In this document: piece after piece, positions 26,362 through 35,638 of the stretch
Layout of the letters: each line of letters opens with the position of its first letter
Position numbering within the stretch: position 1 is the stretch's first letter
Assembly (NCBI GenBank): GCA_965371855.1
Contig: CBDUZZ010000012.1
Location: 1 to 64,000, forward strand
Reading direction: 5' to 3'
DNA from: JAADEM01 sp965371855
GTDB taxonomy: Bacteria > Bacteroidota > Bacteroidia > Bacteroidales > Marinilabiliaceae
DNA: 64,000 bases
Made by a program: the position numbers and the translations under genes
The notes under the pieces: model-generated
Seen by the model: the letters and a program-made list of their open reading frames with translations, nothing else
Database searches by the model: none
What the model was told of the DNA's origin: nothing

Positions 26362-27471
26362 TCATACTTTCAGGAATATTTTATTTTTATACAGATAGTA
26401 CAACAATCCCCATTCAAGTGCTATAACTCCTGATACTATCAATACCATACCAAAGTCACCCATCAATTTGTTTAATGACCCTAATAAAAATCCAGATGTA
26501 TAGTAAAAACTAACCATTGCCGATGCCATATAAATAGTAATAGAATTAAGGCCAATAACCCGGAAAAAGAAAGTCCATTTCTGCCACTTCAACACATCAA
26601 CGATGTAATAAAAAAGAGCCAGCAGCATCAAACTTATCCCTGCCGCCAACAGGTCATAAGTAACAGTCCACATACTTTTGATAATAGGATAAACAGGATC
26701 AACCAGAACAGCAATAGTTACCATAACAGCACCCGACAAAGCTAAAATCAAAGTTTTGCGCATATTAGCATCTTTCCCGTCGCGCAATATTCCACCTGCA
26801 AAAGCCCCAAACAGAGTAACTATTGAAGCCGAGATTATACACAAAATGCCTTCCGGATCAAAAATTTTTGCATGCAATCTGCCCGGTAAAAAGTTTTGGT
26901 CGAGCCATGCATTAATGCTTCCATCACGAGTAAAAGCTCCGGCTCCATATCCTTCCACGGGAACGGCTAGTTGAATAACTGCAATACCTGCTATAATTCC
27001 CAGTAACCAATAAATACGTGTACTCCATTTTTCAGTATACAGAAAAATGGATGCAGCAATAAAGTACGCAATCCCTATCTGACTCAGCACACTGACAAAG
27101 CGAATATTATCAAAACCACTTTTAAGTGCTCTGTTATATACAATTCCGAGCAATATCAGGTAAATCATTCTTTTAAAAATATTTCTGAAAAGAATACTTT
27201 TTGAAATACCCTTCTCCTTTTTAGAAATGATTGCATAAGGAATTGCTACTCCTGAAATAAACATAAAAAGAGGGAATATAAGATCAAAAAAATGGAAGCC
27301 CTGCCAGGGAGCATGATCCATCTGTTGTGCCAAAGCATTAAGCCAACCGGCACCGGTAGCTTTGGAAAGAGAAACAACTAAAGCTCCTCCGCCTGTAATC
27401 CATAACATATCAAAACCACGAAGTGTATCAAGAGAAAGAAGACGCTGTGAAATGTTTGTTTTGTTTGTCAT
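26362..27471 (-). CDS. DUF5009 / heparan-alpha-glucosaminide N-acetyltransferase-like membrane protein
   Basis: A 369-aa protein with about ten membrane segments. The N-terminal SLDTLRGFDM motif and the following HAPWQGFHFFDLIFPLFMFISG block, with its conserved His and Asp, mark the HGSNAT/NagX (DUF5009) acyltransferase superfamily. These proteins move an acyl group from cytoplasmic acetyl-CoA across the membrane to a sugar amine. In glycan loci of Bacteroidota they are frequent, but the acceptor is unknown. Here it lies 47 nt from a triple-domain esterase gene upstream and 87 nt from a sialate O-acetylesterase gene downstream, so the cell both removes and may re-add acyl groups. Confidence 0.87.
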   Translation of the reverse strand: MTNKTNISQRLLSLDTLRGFDMLWITGGGALVVSLSKATGAGWLNALAQQMDHAPWQGFHFFDLIFPLFMFISGVAIPYAIISKKEKGISKSILFRNIFKRMIYLILLGIVYNRALKSGFDNIRFVSVLSQIGIAYFIAASIFLYTEKWSTRIYWLLGIIAGIAVIQLAVPVEGYGAGAFTRDGSINAWLDQNFLPGRLHAKIFDPEGILCIISASIVTLFGAFAGGILRDGKDANMRKTLILALSGAVMVTIAVLVDPVYPIIKSMWTVTYDLLAAGISLMLLALFYYIVDVLKWQKWTFFFRVIGLNSITIYMASAMVSFYYTSGFLLGSLNKLMGDFGMVLIVSGVIALEWGLLYYLYKNKIFLKV

Positions 27472-27518
27472 AATTATTTGTTTATTTGAGTATCTGATTA
27501 CTTACTACTTACTACTTA

Positions 27519-30149
27519 CTACTCACTGTTCACAAAGAAATACCTCAACACACATTTATTACCCACACTACTTTTATTTCTCTTATCGGTCATCCTCATT
27601 TCAAGCGTATGTTTTCCTGATGGTAAAGCATCGGCTAGCACATAATACCAAGGAAGATGGTAAGCTTTACTATGTTTTGTAAAAAGGTCTTTTGTTTTCC
27701 ATTCACCTTTGTCAATACGATACTCAATAATTCCTGCATCAGGACCGGCAGCTACAGCAATACCAACAGCATTACCTTTAAACAGAAACTTCAAAGTCTT
27801 TGCAGGATACTCACCAACAAGCATTGGCACTTTTATAAAGTTAGCCCTTGTATTGGCTTTAATCTCAGGTTTCCAGTTATCAAAATAAGTCCATCCTTTC
27901 TTCAAAACAATCTCATTCGAACTAATAGCACCATTTTGAAAATTAAAACCTAACCCTCCTTTTTCAAGTATGGCATCATCGGCAGAAACCACAACTCCAT
28001 TATCATAACAATACTTGTCAAGCTTCGGTGAAAAAGAGTAGTTCTCTATTTTATCATCCTCAGCCACAAAACCACTCCATGCATCATCTAAAAAAGAAAT
28101 CATCGACCTGGCATAAACTCCCTGTCCGAATGGAGATGGATGCAAATTTTTAAAATCATCTTTCCAGGTAAACTCACCTGCATTGATACGGTCAGTAACC
28201 TCTATGGCAAGGTTTAACGAAGGAATATCATAGTAGGCAGCCACTTTATCATGAATACGAATTATGTCAGGCTCTTTACCATTGTTGTAATCGCTAATCT
28301 TTGCTGGATCAACAAAATACATGAACACGATATCTGTTGTAGGATTACTATTTCTGGCATGTCTTACAATTCCTTCCATCGATCTGGTTATCTCGCTTTC
28401 AGGTCTGCCTTTACCACCATCATTTACAGCAGCCTCAACAAAAAGAAGGTCAACATATCCGTCATTAAGCACATCCCTTTGTAACCTGAACACATCTTCG
28501 GTTGAACCAAAAGATGGTATTCCGGCTGCAACAAACTCAAATTCTGTTTCCGGAAAACGTCTCTCCAGATAACTACTTATACTATCACGCCATCCGTGAT
28601 TATACGTAATAGAGCCTCCAAGGAAAGCAACTCTTCCTTTCTTTTCTCTTTCAAATTTTATAAAAGAGTTTTTCAAGCCGTTACGCTTCAGATGGTAGTC
28701 AGAACATTTGAGTGCGGTTTTGGGCAATTCAGTATAATACTTAATAAAATCAGCTCCAAGACGTGGAGTCTCAATCTCAAAATGATGCCCCCACAAATCT
28801 TGTTTACCTTCAGTACAAGGTACAACAGTAGCAATACCCCCAAGCTTTATATAGCGGCTAATCAACGCATCTGTATTTTCATCAACAGGAACTACACCAT
28901 CTTTAAGGCCTACCATGTGAAGAACAGGCACTTTTGCCTTTGCCAGATTTTCAAGGTTATCAACGGGATTATAGGCATATGCTTTTGCTTCTTCATCCGA
29001 TTTGAAACCATACTCTTTTTTCAATCGTTCCCAGTCAGCCTTACTTCCTTTCCCTTTTCCGAATCCTCCCGGCCAGCTCTTAAAGTCACACACAGGTGCT
29101 TCAGCATAAATACAGTTAACCTTATCGGGATGTCTTTTTGCCCAGTTGTAAACAAACAATCCACCACGGCTAACACCTTCGAGCGATAGCTTTTTATTAA
29201 AACCATGTAAGTCGACCAAATATTTATAAAACCTGCCCCAAACTTTAACAGCCCGTGGACTGCCATACATATTATTTGTATTTATGTAAGCAATATGATA
29301 CCCTTCTGAGAGTAGAATACTATCCATCTGATAATGCCAGTTAGGGAAACGAGCTCTCCATACCCACGGATTTCCTTCAAGAGTTTCTTCAGGTTTAACA
29401 ATATGAGCTTTACGACCTTCAAACTCAAATTCATATTTTTCAAAACCATGCCACACCGATTTTATTCCAGGCAATTCCTGGCTAACTAAAACTCCTTCTT
29501 CCCCGGTTAGATACTCAAAAACAACTTTCGCCATTTCGCCCGAACCGGCAGCATTAGGATGAACACCATCAGGGAACATATCCCCCATTCCAATTATCGG
29601 AGTATAAAGATCTATGAAAAGCAGATTCTTCTCTTCAGCTATTTTTTTTACTAATGGATAAATCTCATTTTTCACTACATCATCACTAATGTCACAACAC
29701 TCTTTGAATACGGGTACAGGTGCAACCAAGTATAAGTCAGGATTTGAATTAAGCGTATCGAACGATTCTATAATTTTCAAATAATCCTTTTGATAATCTT
29801 CTTTATATCTCCAGTTATAAGGCTTACTGTCGTTTGAGCCAAGCATTATTACAACAATATCAGGCATCCAATTAATGGCATCCAAAAACATCTTTTCTTT
29901 CATATAAGGATGATCTGCTTTTTGCAAAAGCGTTCTTCCCGAAAAACCGTAATTCTTTACTTCATATTCACAACCAAGCATTCTTGCAAGCTGAGATGGA
30001 TAAGAATCCCTCGGTTTGTCTTTTATACCTGAACCATAAGTTATACTGTTTCCGATACAAGCTACCTTAGTTGTTTTTTTATTCTGCCCCCAAAGTGTAG
30101 TATTAAATAAAAAGGCAAGAGTAATTAGAAAATAGATTGTGGTATTCAT
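27519..30149 (-). CDS. Three-catalytic-domain secreted esterase (SGNH + alpha/beta-hydrolase + SGNH)
   Basis: An 876-aa secreted protein (signal ending near LWGQ). Domain 1 (about 26-215) is an SGNH hydrolase: GNSIT with Ser35, GSND with Asn106, DGVHP with Asp194/His197. Domain 2 (about 240-475) is an alpha/beta-hydrolase: GVSRGG with Ser327, Asp417 in GLKDG, His455/456 in WGHHFE. Domain 3 (about 500-690) is a second SGNH hydrolase: GGSIT with Ser513, AVND with Asn576, NLHPS with His670. A beta-rich tail of about 180 aa follows. All three catalytic sets look complete. The fusion suggests concerted removal of several ester groups. It is the first gene of the minus-strand glycan run that ends near 15.7 kb. 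Confidence 0.88.
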   Translation of the reverse strand: MNTTIYFLITLAFLFNTTLWGQNKKTTKVACIGNSITYGSGIKDKPRDSYPSQLARMLGCEYEVKNYGFSGRTLLQKADHPYMKEKMFLDAINWMPDIVVIMLGSNDSKPYNWRYKEDYQKDYLKIIESFDTLNSNPDLYLVAPVPVFKECCDISDDVVKNEIYPLVKKIAEEKNLLFIDLYTPIIGMGDMFPDGVHPNAAGSGEMAKVVFEYLTGEEGVLVSQELPGIKSVWHGFEKYEFEFEGRKAHIVKPEETLEGNPWVWRARFPNWHYQMDSILLSEGYHIAYINTNNMYGSPRAVKVWGRFYKYLVDLHGFNKKLSLEGVSRGGLFVYNWAKRHPDKVNCIYAEAPVCDFKSWPGGFGKGKGSKADWERLKKEYGFKSDEEAKAYAYNPVDNLENLAKAKVPVLHMVGLKDGVVPVDENTDALISRYIKLGGIATVVPCTEGKQDLWGHHFEIETPRLGADFIKYYTELPKTALKCSDYHLKRNGLKNSFIKFEREKKGRVAFLGGSITYNHGWRDSISSYLERRFPETEFEFVAAGIPSFGSTEDVFRLQRDVLNDGYVDLLFVEAAVNDGGKGRPESEITRSMEGIVRHARNSNPTTDIVFMYFVDPAKISDYNNGKEPDIIRIHDKVAAYYDIPSLNLAIEVTDRINAGEFTWKDDFKNLHPSPFGQGVYARSMISFLDDAWSGFVAEDDKIENYSFSPKLDKYCYDNGVVVSADDAILEKGGLGFNFQNGAISSNEIVLKKGWTYFDNWKPEIKANTRANFIKVPMLVGEYPAKTLKFLFKGNAVGIAVAAGPDAGIIEYRIDKGEWKTKDLFTKHSKAYHLPWYYVLADALPSGKHTLEMRMTDKRNKSSVGNKCVLRYFFVNSE

Positions 30150-30273
30150 AGTAATTTCTAATAATAGGGTTCCAAATTTTTTGTGAAAATAGATTAAAAT
30201 AGAATATGTTCATAATTTAATTTTAAGAAAAAGGAAATTAAAAAATTATATGTATTTTAGTCAAACCATTTAC

Positions 30274-30346
30274 GCCTCTTTAGCTCAGTTGGTAGAGCAG
30301 TTCACTCGTAATGATCAGGTCGCCGGTTCGAGTCCGGTGAGAGGCT
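30274..30346 (+). tRNA. tRNA-Thr (anticodon CGT)
   Basis: The cloverleaf has acceptor stem GCCTCTT/GAGAGGC, D arm GCTC...GAGC, anticodon loop CTCGTAA with anticodon CGT, T arm GCCGG-TTCGAGT-CCGGT and discriminator T. No CCA is encoded. The anticodon stem GTTCA/TGATC contains one T-T mismatch (second pair), unusual for a functional tRNA; the rest is intact. It stands alone between divergent operons. Confidence 0.93.
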
Positions 30347-30359
30347 CCTGTTTAAGTTA

Positions 30360-31568
30360 TTAAATAAATAGAATTCCTAAAACACCGGCTATCGGGATCA
30401 AATAAACAACATTAACCTTATAATACATTGCTAAAAACAATACAAGTAAAAATATGATTAACGATGCCCAAATAACTTCTGAACTTTTTGCCATAGTATA
30501 AACAGCTGAGAATATCATTCCAATCACAGCAGGCCGTAAGCCTTTAAAAATAGCTTGTATGGTAATTGAGTATTTAATGCGTTCAATAAAATGTGATAAC
30601 AATATCATTAATAAAGCCGGAGGTACGAAAATAAAAAATGTCGCATTTAGTGCTCCCCATAATCCACCAACTTTATATCCGATAAATGTGGCACTAATAA
30701 AAATTGGTCCTGGAGTAATCTGTCCCAGAGCTATTCCATCGGCAAATTCTTTTAACGAAAGCCAGCCAAGTTGATGTACAAAAAGATTCTCTAATATGGG
30801 AATAACGACATAGCCTCCACCAAAGAGCGACAAACTAAGCCCGGAAAAGATAAGACTTATTTTTTGTTGAAGTAAACAAGTAGTACTCATGGAAGAATCG
30901 CATAAAAATGGAAATATTAAAACCAATAATGCAACAATAAAAACAAATCCACCAAGAAAAAGAAAAATATTACGACCTGACTTTTCATTACGAACTATAG
31001 GTAAAGGAGCATTTTCAATTCTGCGCCTGTAGATGCTGTAACCTGTAACTCCACCTAACAATATTACAACTATTGTTATATAAAAACTTTTAATAAAGAT
31101 TAACAGAACAAGTGCCGATAATGCGATTAGTATCTGATAAATATCCTTAATATTTTTTTTACTCATATTAATAGCAACAGATAATATTATTGCTGCAATA
31201 GCAGGATATATCCCTTTGAAAAATTGGCTAATGGCAGGAATGTTCCCATAAGAAAAATACAAGTAGGATAGAATGAGCATCAATATAAGAGATGGTAGTA
31301 TAATCCCTGCCATTGAAACAAAAGCTCCTTTCAATCCTCTCAATTTATAGCCAATATATGCAACAACATTAAAAGCCATAGGCCCCGGCAATACACCAGC
31401 CAAAGCTATTCCATCCAAAACATCCTCATTCTCAATAACCCTGCTTTTATCAACAAATTGCGTTTGCACAACAGATATTAAAGCCATAAAACCACCCCAT
31501 GAAATTGCACCAATCTTTAAAAATGTTAAAAACAGGTATCTTAATGTTGTGTGTTGCTTCTTATCCAT
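30360..31568 (-). CDS. ChrA/CHR-family oxyanion transporter
   Basis: A 402-aa membrane protein with two tandem CHR domains. The first shows SWGGFMALISVVQTQFV and LAGVLPGPMAFNVVAYIGYKLRG; the second shows LFGGGYVVIPILENLFVHQLGWLSLKEFADGIALGQITPGPIFISATFIGYKVGGLWGA. This is the long-chain chromate transporter form. Chromate is a sulfate mimic, and CHR proteins exchange it with sulfate. The gene follows the DUF6067 glycosidase by only 18 nt and ends a four-gene unit with two sulfotransferases, so a physiological role in sulfate movement is plausible inference. It could equally be a plain chromate-resistance gene. Confidence 0.9.
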   Translation of the reverse strand: MDKKQHTTLRYLFLTFLKIGAISWGGFMALISVVQTQFVDKSRVIENEDVLDGIALAGVLPGPMAFNVVAYIGYKLRGLKGAFVSMAGIILPSLILMLILSYLYFSYGNIPAISQFFKGIYPAIAAIILSVAINMSKKNIKDIYQILIALSALVLLIFIKSFYITIVVILLGGVTGYSIYRRRIENAPLPIVRNEKSGRNIFLFLGGFVFIVALLVLIFPFLCDSSMSTTCLLQQKISLIFSGLSLSLFGGGYVVIPILENLFVHQLGWLSLKEFADGIALGQITPGPIFISATFIGYKVGGLWGALNATFFIFVPPALLMILLSHFIERIKYSITIQAIFKGLRPAVIGMIFSAVYTMAKSSEVIWASLIIFLLVLFLAMYYKVNVVYLIPIAGVLGILFI

Positions 31569-31586
31569 AAACTTAATAATGGAATA

Positions 31587-34500
31587 TTACTTTTTCTTAC
31601 GAACAATAATTAAAAAACCTTTCCCTTTGGGCACAACAATGTGTTTAGATGGAGCCCATCTTTTTTCATCTTGAAAACCATTGATAGCAGGCACATATAA
31701 CTCTGAATTCGAAGAATCTAATCCTATTAATTCCCAGTTTATATCCAACATAACTTTATCATCATTTTCAGCCCAGGTAGCAAGTGCTATTATTGTTTGT
31801 TTCCCCTTTTGCACATAGGCTGTTGCATATGTATTATCGCTGTTTGTTTTTATCGGATTTTTTGAATCCCAATAGCCAAACATTTCACTTTTTTCCAATC
31901 CAAAGTCGTCCCAAGCTTTCCACAAAGGTGACAGATTTACTCTGGGGGCACGACCTGTCATTCCGAAAATCATACCGCGCCATGGATTACCCCCATCTTG
32001 CAACATTTCCCCCATCAAACCAAACGAGATACCTGAAGTTTCAATTAACCAAAAATCGGGAGGAAGATTGTAATCAAAATATTCACCAAACCATAACCTA
32101 TCGATATATGGTAAGTGTTCCATATAAAGGTTGGCGCTGTTTGCAAAACCATCGCGGGGATTAAATTGATTAGCTGAATGTAAATCAATTAATGCTCCTG
32201 GATTACCTCGTTCCAGCACCTTACGTATACGTTTCATAGAAGTGCGATCGAAGGCAAGATCGTCAATATAAACTCCATCGATACCAACATTATTTACTAA
32301 CCAGTCTAACCCTGCAATGTAAAAATTATGCCATCGTGAAATACCCGTATTAACAATAGCTGCATCATTTATTGATGGCACAAACCATGCTGCCATATAA
32401 TTTGGGTCTAAATGTTCCTGCAACCACGAAAACCCACCACCTTTTCCGTATGAGAAGATCTCTTCGCCTAAACTCCTGAGCATAAACAGCTCCGGTGCTT
32501 TATTAGTAAGCTCTCGCACTGTATAATATATTTTTACTTTTGCATCTTTTGTATGAGCTTCATCGATGTAAGCTTTCATTCTCTCCGGTATAAAAAAGGG
32601 ATAGTTAATAAAAGAATTTATTTTATTAGCATGGTGTAAATTAATTGTATTGGCTCCATGAGCAAGTGCTGTATCAACGGGTTGTGAGCTATGGTAGTAC
32701 CGATTATGCCAATGCTTTTTTGTGTCGACAGTGCGAAAAGGAGTAATAAGCAGGTTAAAATAATAATGCAATTGTTCTCCTTTTTTAATTAACCTATTTC
32801 CAGAATAAGAACTGAGCATAACCGACTCTTTTCCATTTTGAGCAATCGTAATTCCTCCTTTTCCGTCATTACACCATGAATCAGGCATGTAGAGGGGTTT
32901 ATCCTGATAGAAGTTAGTGTTTAATGGTCTCGAATAATTGTTATCGGTAAAACGTACTTGAATACCAGCATTCACATCTCCAATCCATGGACCATCCTGA
33001 TTTTTCTCAACCGCCCATTTCCAATCAACATCCTCAGGCCGGAAACCACCTTTTTCCCCAAGTCCCATCATATATTTTGTGGCATTTAGTTGGAGCGGTA
33101 TTTCAAGACGAATATCTTTTACTGAAATGTCTTTAGTGGCAGTAAGTATCAATTTATACTCAATATTGCCATCAAACTCCATTTGCGCTATCCCATCCAT
33201 CCTAAAACAGGACATTTCATTTTTTATTTCCCATGCAACAGCTCCCTCTTTTTGTTTTATGATTTTGAATGAGGGGTTTGCCCACTCTTCTGTTTTCTGC
33301 GTTGTCTCTACAACTAATTTAACAGGGGATGACAATATTTCCCTGCCAATATCCTGAATCTTGGTAACACTTTCAGTGAAATAACTTTGAATGCTGATGG
33401 GGAATCCATTTTTGCCAAAAGTTACTTCTCGCCCAAGGCATTTGATAGTGTTTCCTTTGATTTCTAATGCTGTGTAAGGAGCAACAATCCCATCATCCTC
33501 AGCTATTGTAGAATTTAACCAGCGCAAGCGAGACAATCTCTCAGGTTCATTATCACCTGATGCTAATACTGCTATTTCAGAAATCACCAAATTAACCTGT
33601 ACATCTGTTTCATCCATATGTAGTGGCTTCACTGTAACTGTGCATTTATACTCCCCTGCTTCAATTTCTACCGGAATCTGTACACCCATCCACAATGCCT
33701 GAATCTTTCCTTTTGCAACATCACACTCCTTATTGAAAGGCTTTCCTTCCCAATCAATGCCTTCAGTATTAAAACAGGTAAATTCTGTAGCATCAACAAC
33801 CGTTTCCCCATTTTTGCTTAAACCTGAAAACTCAACTTCAATATTTTCAATATCTTTTTGTGCTGCATAACAGCCTATTTGGAATGTAAAATATTCCCCT
33901 TTCAATGCTCTTCCTGAAAACTTATTACTAATCCCATCCTGAATCCATTTTAATGGGATATCTGTCGTCATTTTGATTGAATTCTCCCGGATTTCCGGAA
34001 AAAGATAATAGTCTGATTCTTTATTGTTTTTTATTAAACGATTTACTTCCTCCCTTGTAGCAATAACTTCCATGGGATAAAACGAGTTAAAAGGGTCTAT
34101 TGACTGAAATTGTACCAATTTTGCTTTTGGGAGTATAATTAGATTATTGGATTTGCCTTTGGCATTTTCCAGCCAGTTTTTTTCTGCAAATGACACAAAC
34201 TCCGGGTAAGTAACCTTCGGGTAATTGCTACGGCCATGCATAAAATGTTTCAGGTAATAAATATAGTATTTGCCGGGAACTGTTATGGGCTGAAAAAGAA
34301 TATTTCCAAACTCACGATTAACATCTACCGGAAGTACATTTTTAATAATCTGCCCTGAAGCAGAGTCTACAATTATTATCCCTTTTTTTTCAGGATTAAG
34401 ATCTCTTCTCCTCCATGGTATATGTGCCCATGCTACATTAGTTGCTTTTTCAACTTTTACCACAACTCGGTGATTACCCAATGAATCGGCATCCCAATTC

Positions 34501-34601
34501 CCGATACCGTAATTATCCGGATTTAGTAATACTTTTTCCTGTGCTACACCGGAACGAATTGATAAGCAAGTGATAATTAAGGTTAAATATAAAATCTTCA
34601 T
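31587..34601 (-). CDS. Large secreted glycosidase-like protein (DUF6067/GH123-like)
   Basis: A 1004-aa protein with a Sec signal (ending near GVAQ). About 350 residues of N-terminal beta-domains are followed by a part resembling a glycoside-hydrolase TIM barrel: YYHSSQPVDTALAHGANTINLHHANKINSF, KIYYTVRELTNKAPE, GLDWLVNNVGIDGVYIDDLAFDRTSMKRIRKVL. A C-terminal beta-domain closes it. The DGVYIDDLAF strand and the pattern DLHSANQFNPRDG are candidate active-site regions with acidic residues. I assign it to the DUF6067/GH123-like group with moderate confidence; the substrate is unknown. It lies 14 nt from the sulfotransferase gene upstream and 18 nt from the CHR transporter gene downstream. Confidence 0.68.
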   Translation of the reverse strand: MKILYLTLIITCLSIRSGVAQEKVLLNPDNYGIGNWDADSLGNHRVVVKVEKATNVAWAHIPWRRRDLNPEKKGIIIVDSASGQIIKNVLPVDVNREFGNILFQPITVPGKYYIYYLKHFMHGRSNYPKVTYPEFVSFAEKNWLENAKGKSNNLIILPKAKLVQFQSIDPFNSFYPMEVIATREEVNRLIKNNKESDYYLFPEIRENSIKMTTDIPLKWIQDGISNKFSGRALKGEYFTFQIGCYAAQKDIENIEVEFSGLSKNGETVVDATEFTCFNTEGIDWEGKPFNKECDVAKGKIQALWMGVQIPVEIEAGEYKCTVTVKPLHMDETDVQVNLVISEIAVLASGDNEPERLSRLRWLNSTIAEDDGIVAPYTALEIKGNTIKCLGREVTFGKNGFPISIQSYFTESVTKIQDIGREILSSPVKLVVETTQKTEEWANPSFKIIKQKEGAVAWEIKNEMSCFRMDGIAQMEFDGNIEYKLILTATKDISVKDIRLEIPLQLNATKYMMGLGEKGGFRPEDVDWKWAVEKNQDGPWIGDVNAGIQVRFTDNNYSRPLNTNFYQDKPLYMPDSWCNDGKGGITIAQNGKESVMLSSYSGNRLIKKGEQLHYYFNLLITPFRTVDTKKHWHNRYYHSSQPVDTALAHGANTINLHHANKINSFINYPFFIPERMKAYIDEAHTKDAKVKIYYTVRELTNKAPELFMLRSLGEEIFSYGKGGGFSWLQEHLDPNYMAAWFVPSINDAAIVNTGISRWHNFYIAGLDWLVNNVGIDGVYIDDLAFDRTSMKRIRKVLERGNPGALIDLHSANQFNPRDGFANSANLYMEHLPYIDRLWFGEYFDYNLPPDFWLIETSGISFGLMGEMLQDGGNPWRGMIFGMTGRAPRVNLSPLWKAWDDFGLEKSEMFGYWDSKNPIKTNSDNTYATAYVQKGKQTIIALATWAENDDKVMLDINWELIGLDSSNSELYVPAINGFQDEKRWAPSKHIVVPKGKGFLIIVRKKK

Positions 34602-34615
34602 GATTTATAGAACAA

Positions 34616-35626
34616 TTATTTACGTGACTGTATCTCGGATATTAGAAGTTTTTGATCTCTTTTCAGTCTTATCCCCTCAGGATCTGTATACCTCAAAGCC
34701 TTTTCTTTCAATAACCTGTTTTCTGTATCAAATGAGTTTAATTCAATTTTAGTAAACGCTCTACCATTAATAACACCTGACTTTTCAAGTTTATAGGCTA
34801 ATTTTTCAAGCATTTCACCAGCTTGCTTTTCAAAAATTCCAATTTCCATTTCAGATAGTTCCGTATTATATTTATTACAATTATCTTTTAATATTGGTTT
34901 GGCAACATTGGCCCACATTTTCCCGGCAATAGCAGTATTATGAGACTCTTCTGACTTATAAAAATCAAATACCTTACGTTTATATTTGATATTCAGGAAA
35001 GAACTAATTCTCTTCATCTCCTTCTCAGGATAATGAATCAGATCCTCGTAGCTTAATTGAATAAAACGCTCATTCCCAACCTTACTCTTTAACTTTAAGC
35101 AATCTTCCTGATTATTTCTCCATTGATTCGCAATATGATAAACATGCTTTTCGCCAACAATAGCTTTTTTGAATGAACATGTAACATCTCTTCCATCGCG
35201 ATACAGATGGATATACAAAGGGCGCATTCCTGATTCTTCAATATCTTTAGTATAATTTATATTTGTCATACTCTTGCAAGCCCAGAATGAAGATTTATCC
35301 TGTTTTGCCTTTAAATCGTAAATAACCCTAAATATTTCTATTAATCTACCCTCTTTACAAAGCTCTAATATCTCCCTTCTATCTAATTTCAAACCAGTCC
35401 ATGGTACAGGGTTAAGTTCAACCAATGCACAAACATCATCAACCAACTGTAAAAAATTCTGTTGATTTGTTAAGTCTCCGTATTTTGGTAAAAGCGGAAT
35501 AAAACGCTGTAAAATATGAGGTGGATGCGGAGCTGATATTTCGTCGAATTGGTTTAGCATTAATCGGAGTAGATTTGACCCCGAACGTTGCGTTCCAATT
35601 ATTTGTATTGATTGTATTTGATTCAT
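34616..35626 (-). CDS. PAPS-dependent sulfotransferase
   Basis: A 336-aa protein without a signal peptide, hence cytoplasmic. The 5'-phosphosulfate loop reads GTQRSGSNLLR near the N-terminus, and the 3'-phosphate-binding segment reads YRDGRDV in the middle; both are typical of the sulfotransferase family. It would transfer sulfate from PAPS to a carbohydrate or another hydroxyl. It is unusual for a SusCD-linked locus to encode a sulfate-adding enzyme. The spacing to the aryl-sulfate sulfotransferase gene (12 nt) and the DUF6067 gene (14 nt) shows one operon. The acceptor is unknown. The C-terminus ends in a lysine-rich helix. Confidence 0.85.
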   Translation of the reverse strand: MNQIQSIQIIGTQRSGSNLLRLMLNQFDEISAPHPPHILQRFIPLLPKYGDLTNQQNFLQLVDDVCALVELNPVPWTGLKLDRREILELCKEGRLIEIFRVIYDLKAKQDKSSFWACKSMTNINYTKDIEESGMRPLYIHLYRDGRDVTCSFKKAIVGEKHVYHIANQWRNNQEDCLKLKSKVGNERFIQLSYEDLIHYPEKEMKRISSFLNIKYKRKVFDFYKSEESHNTAIAGKMWANVAKPILKDNCNKYNTELSEMEIGIFEKQAGEMLEKLAYKLEKSGVINGRAFTKIELNSFDTENRLLKEKALRYTDPEGIRLKRDQKLLISEIQSRK

Positions 35627-35638
35627 TTCTAAAACCCG

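Noticed and set aside
28596..29189. 197-codon plus-strand frame
   Set aside because: It is the antisense shadow of the triple-domain esterase, with no protein-like character or start signal.
30360..31568. Stand-alone chromate-resistance determinant
   Set aside because: No chrB or other resistance genes are adjacent, and it is 18 nt behind the glycosidase gene, so an operon role is more likely; resistance remains possible.
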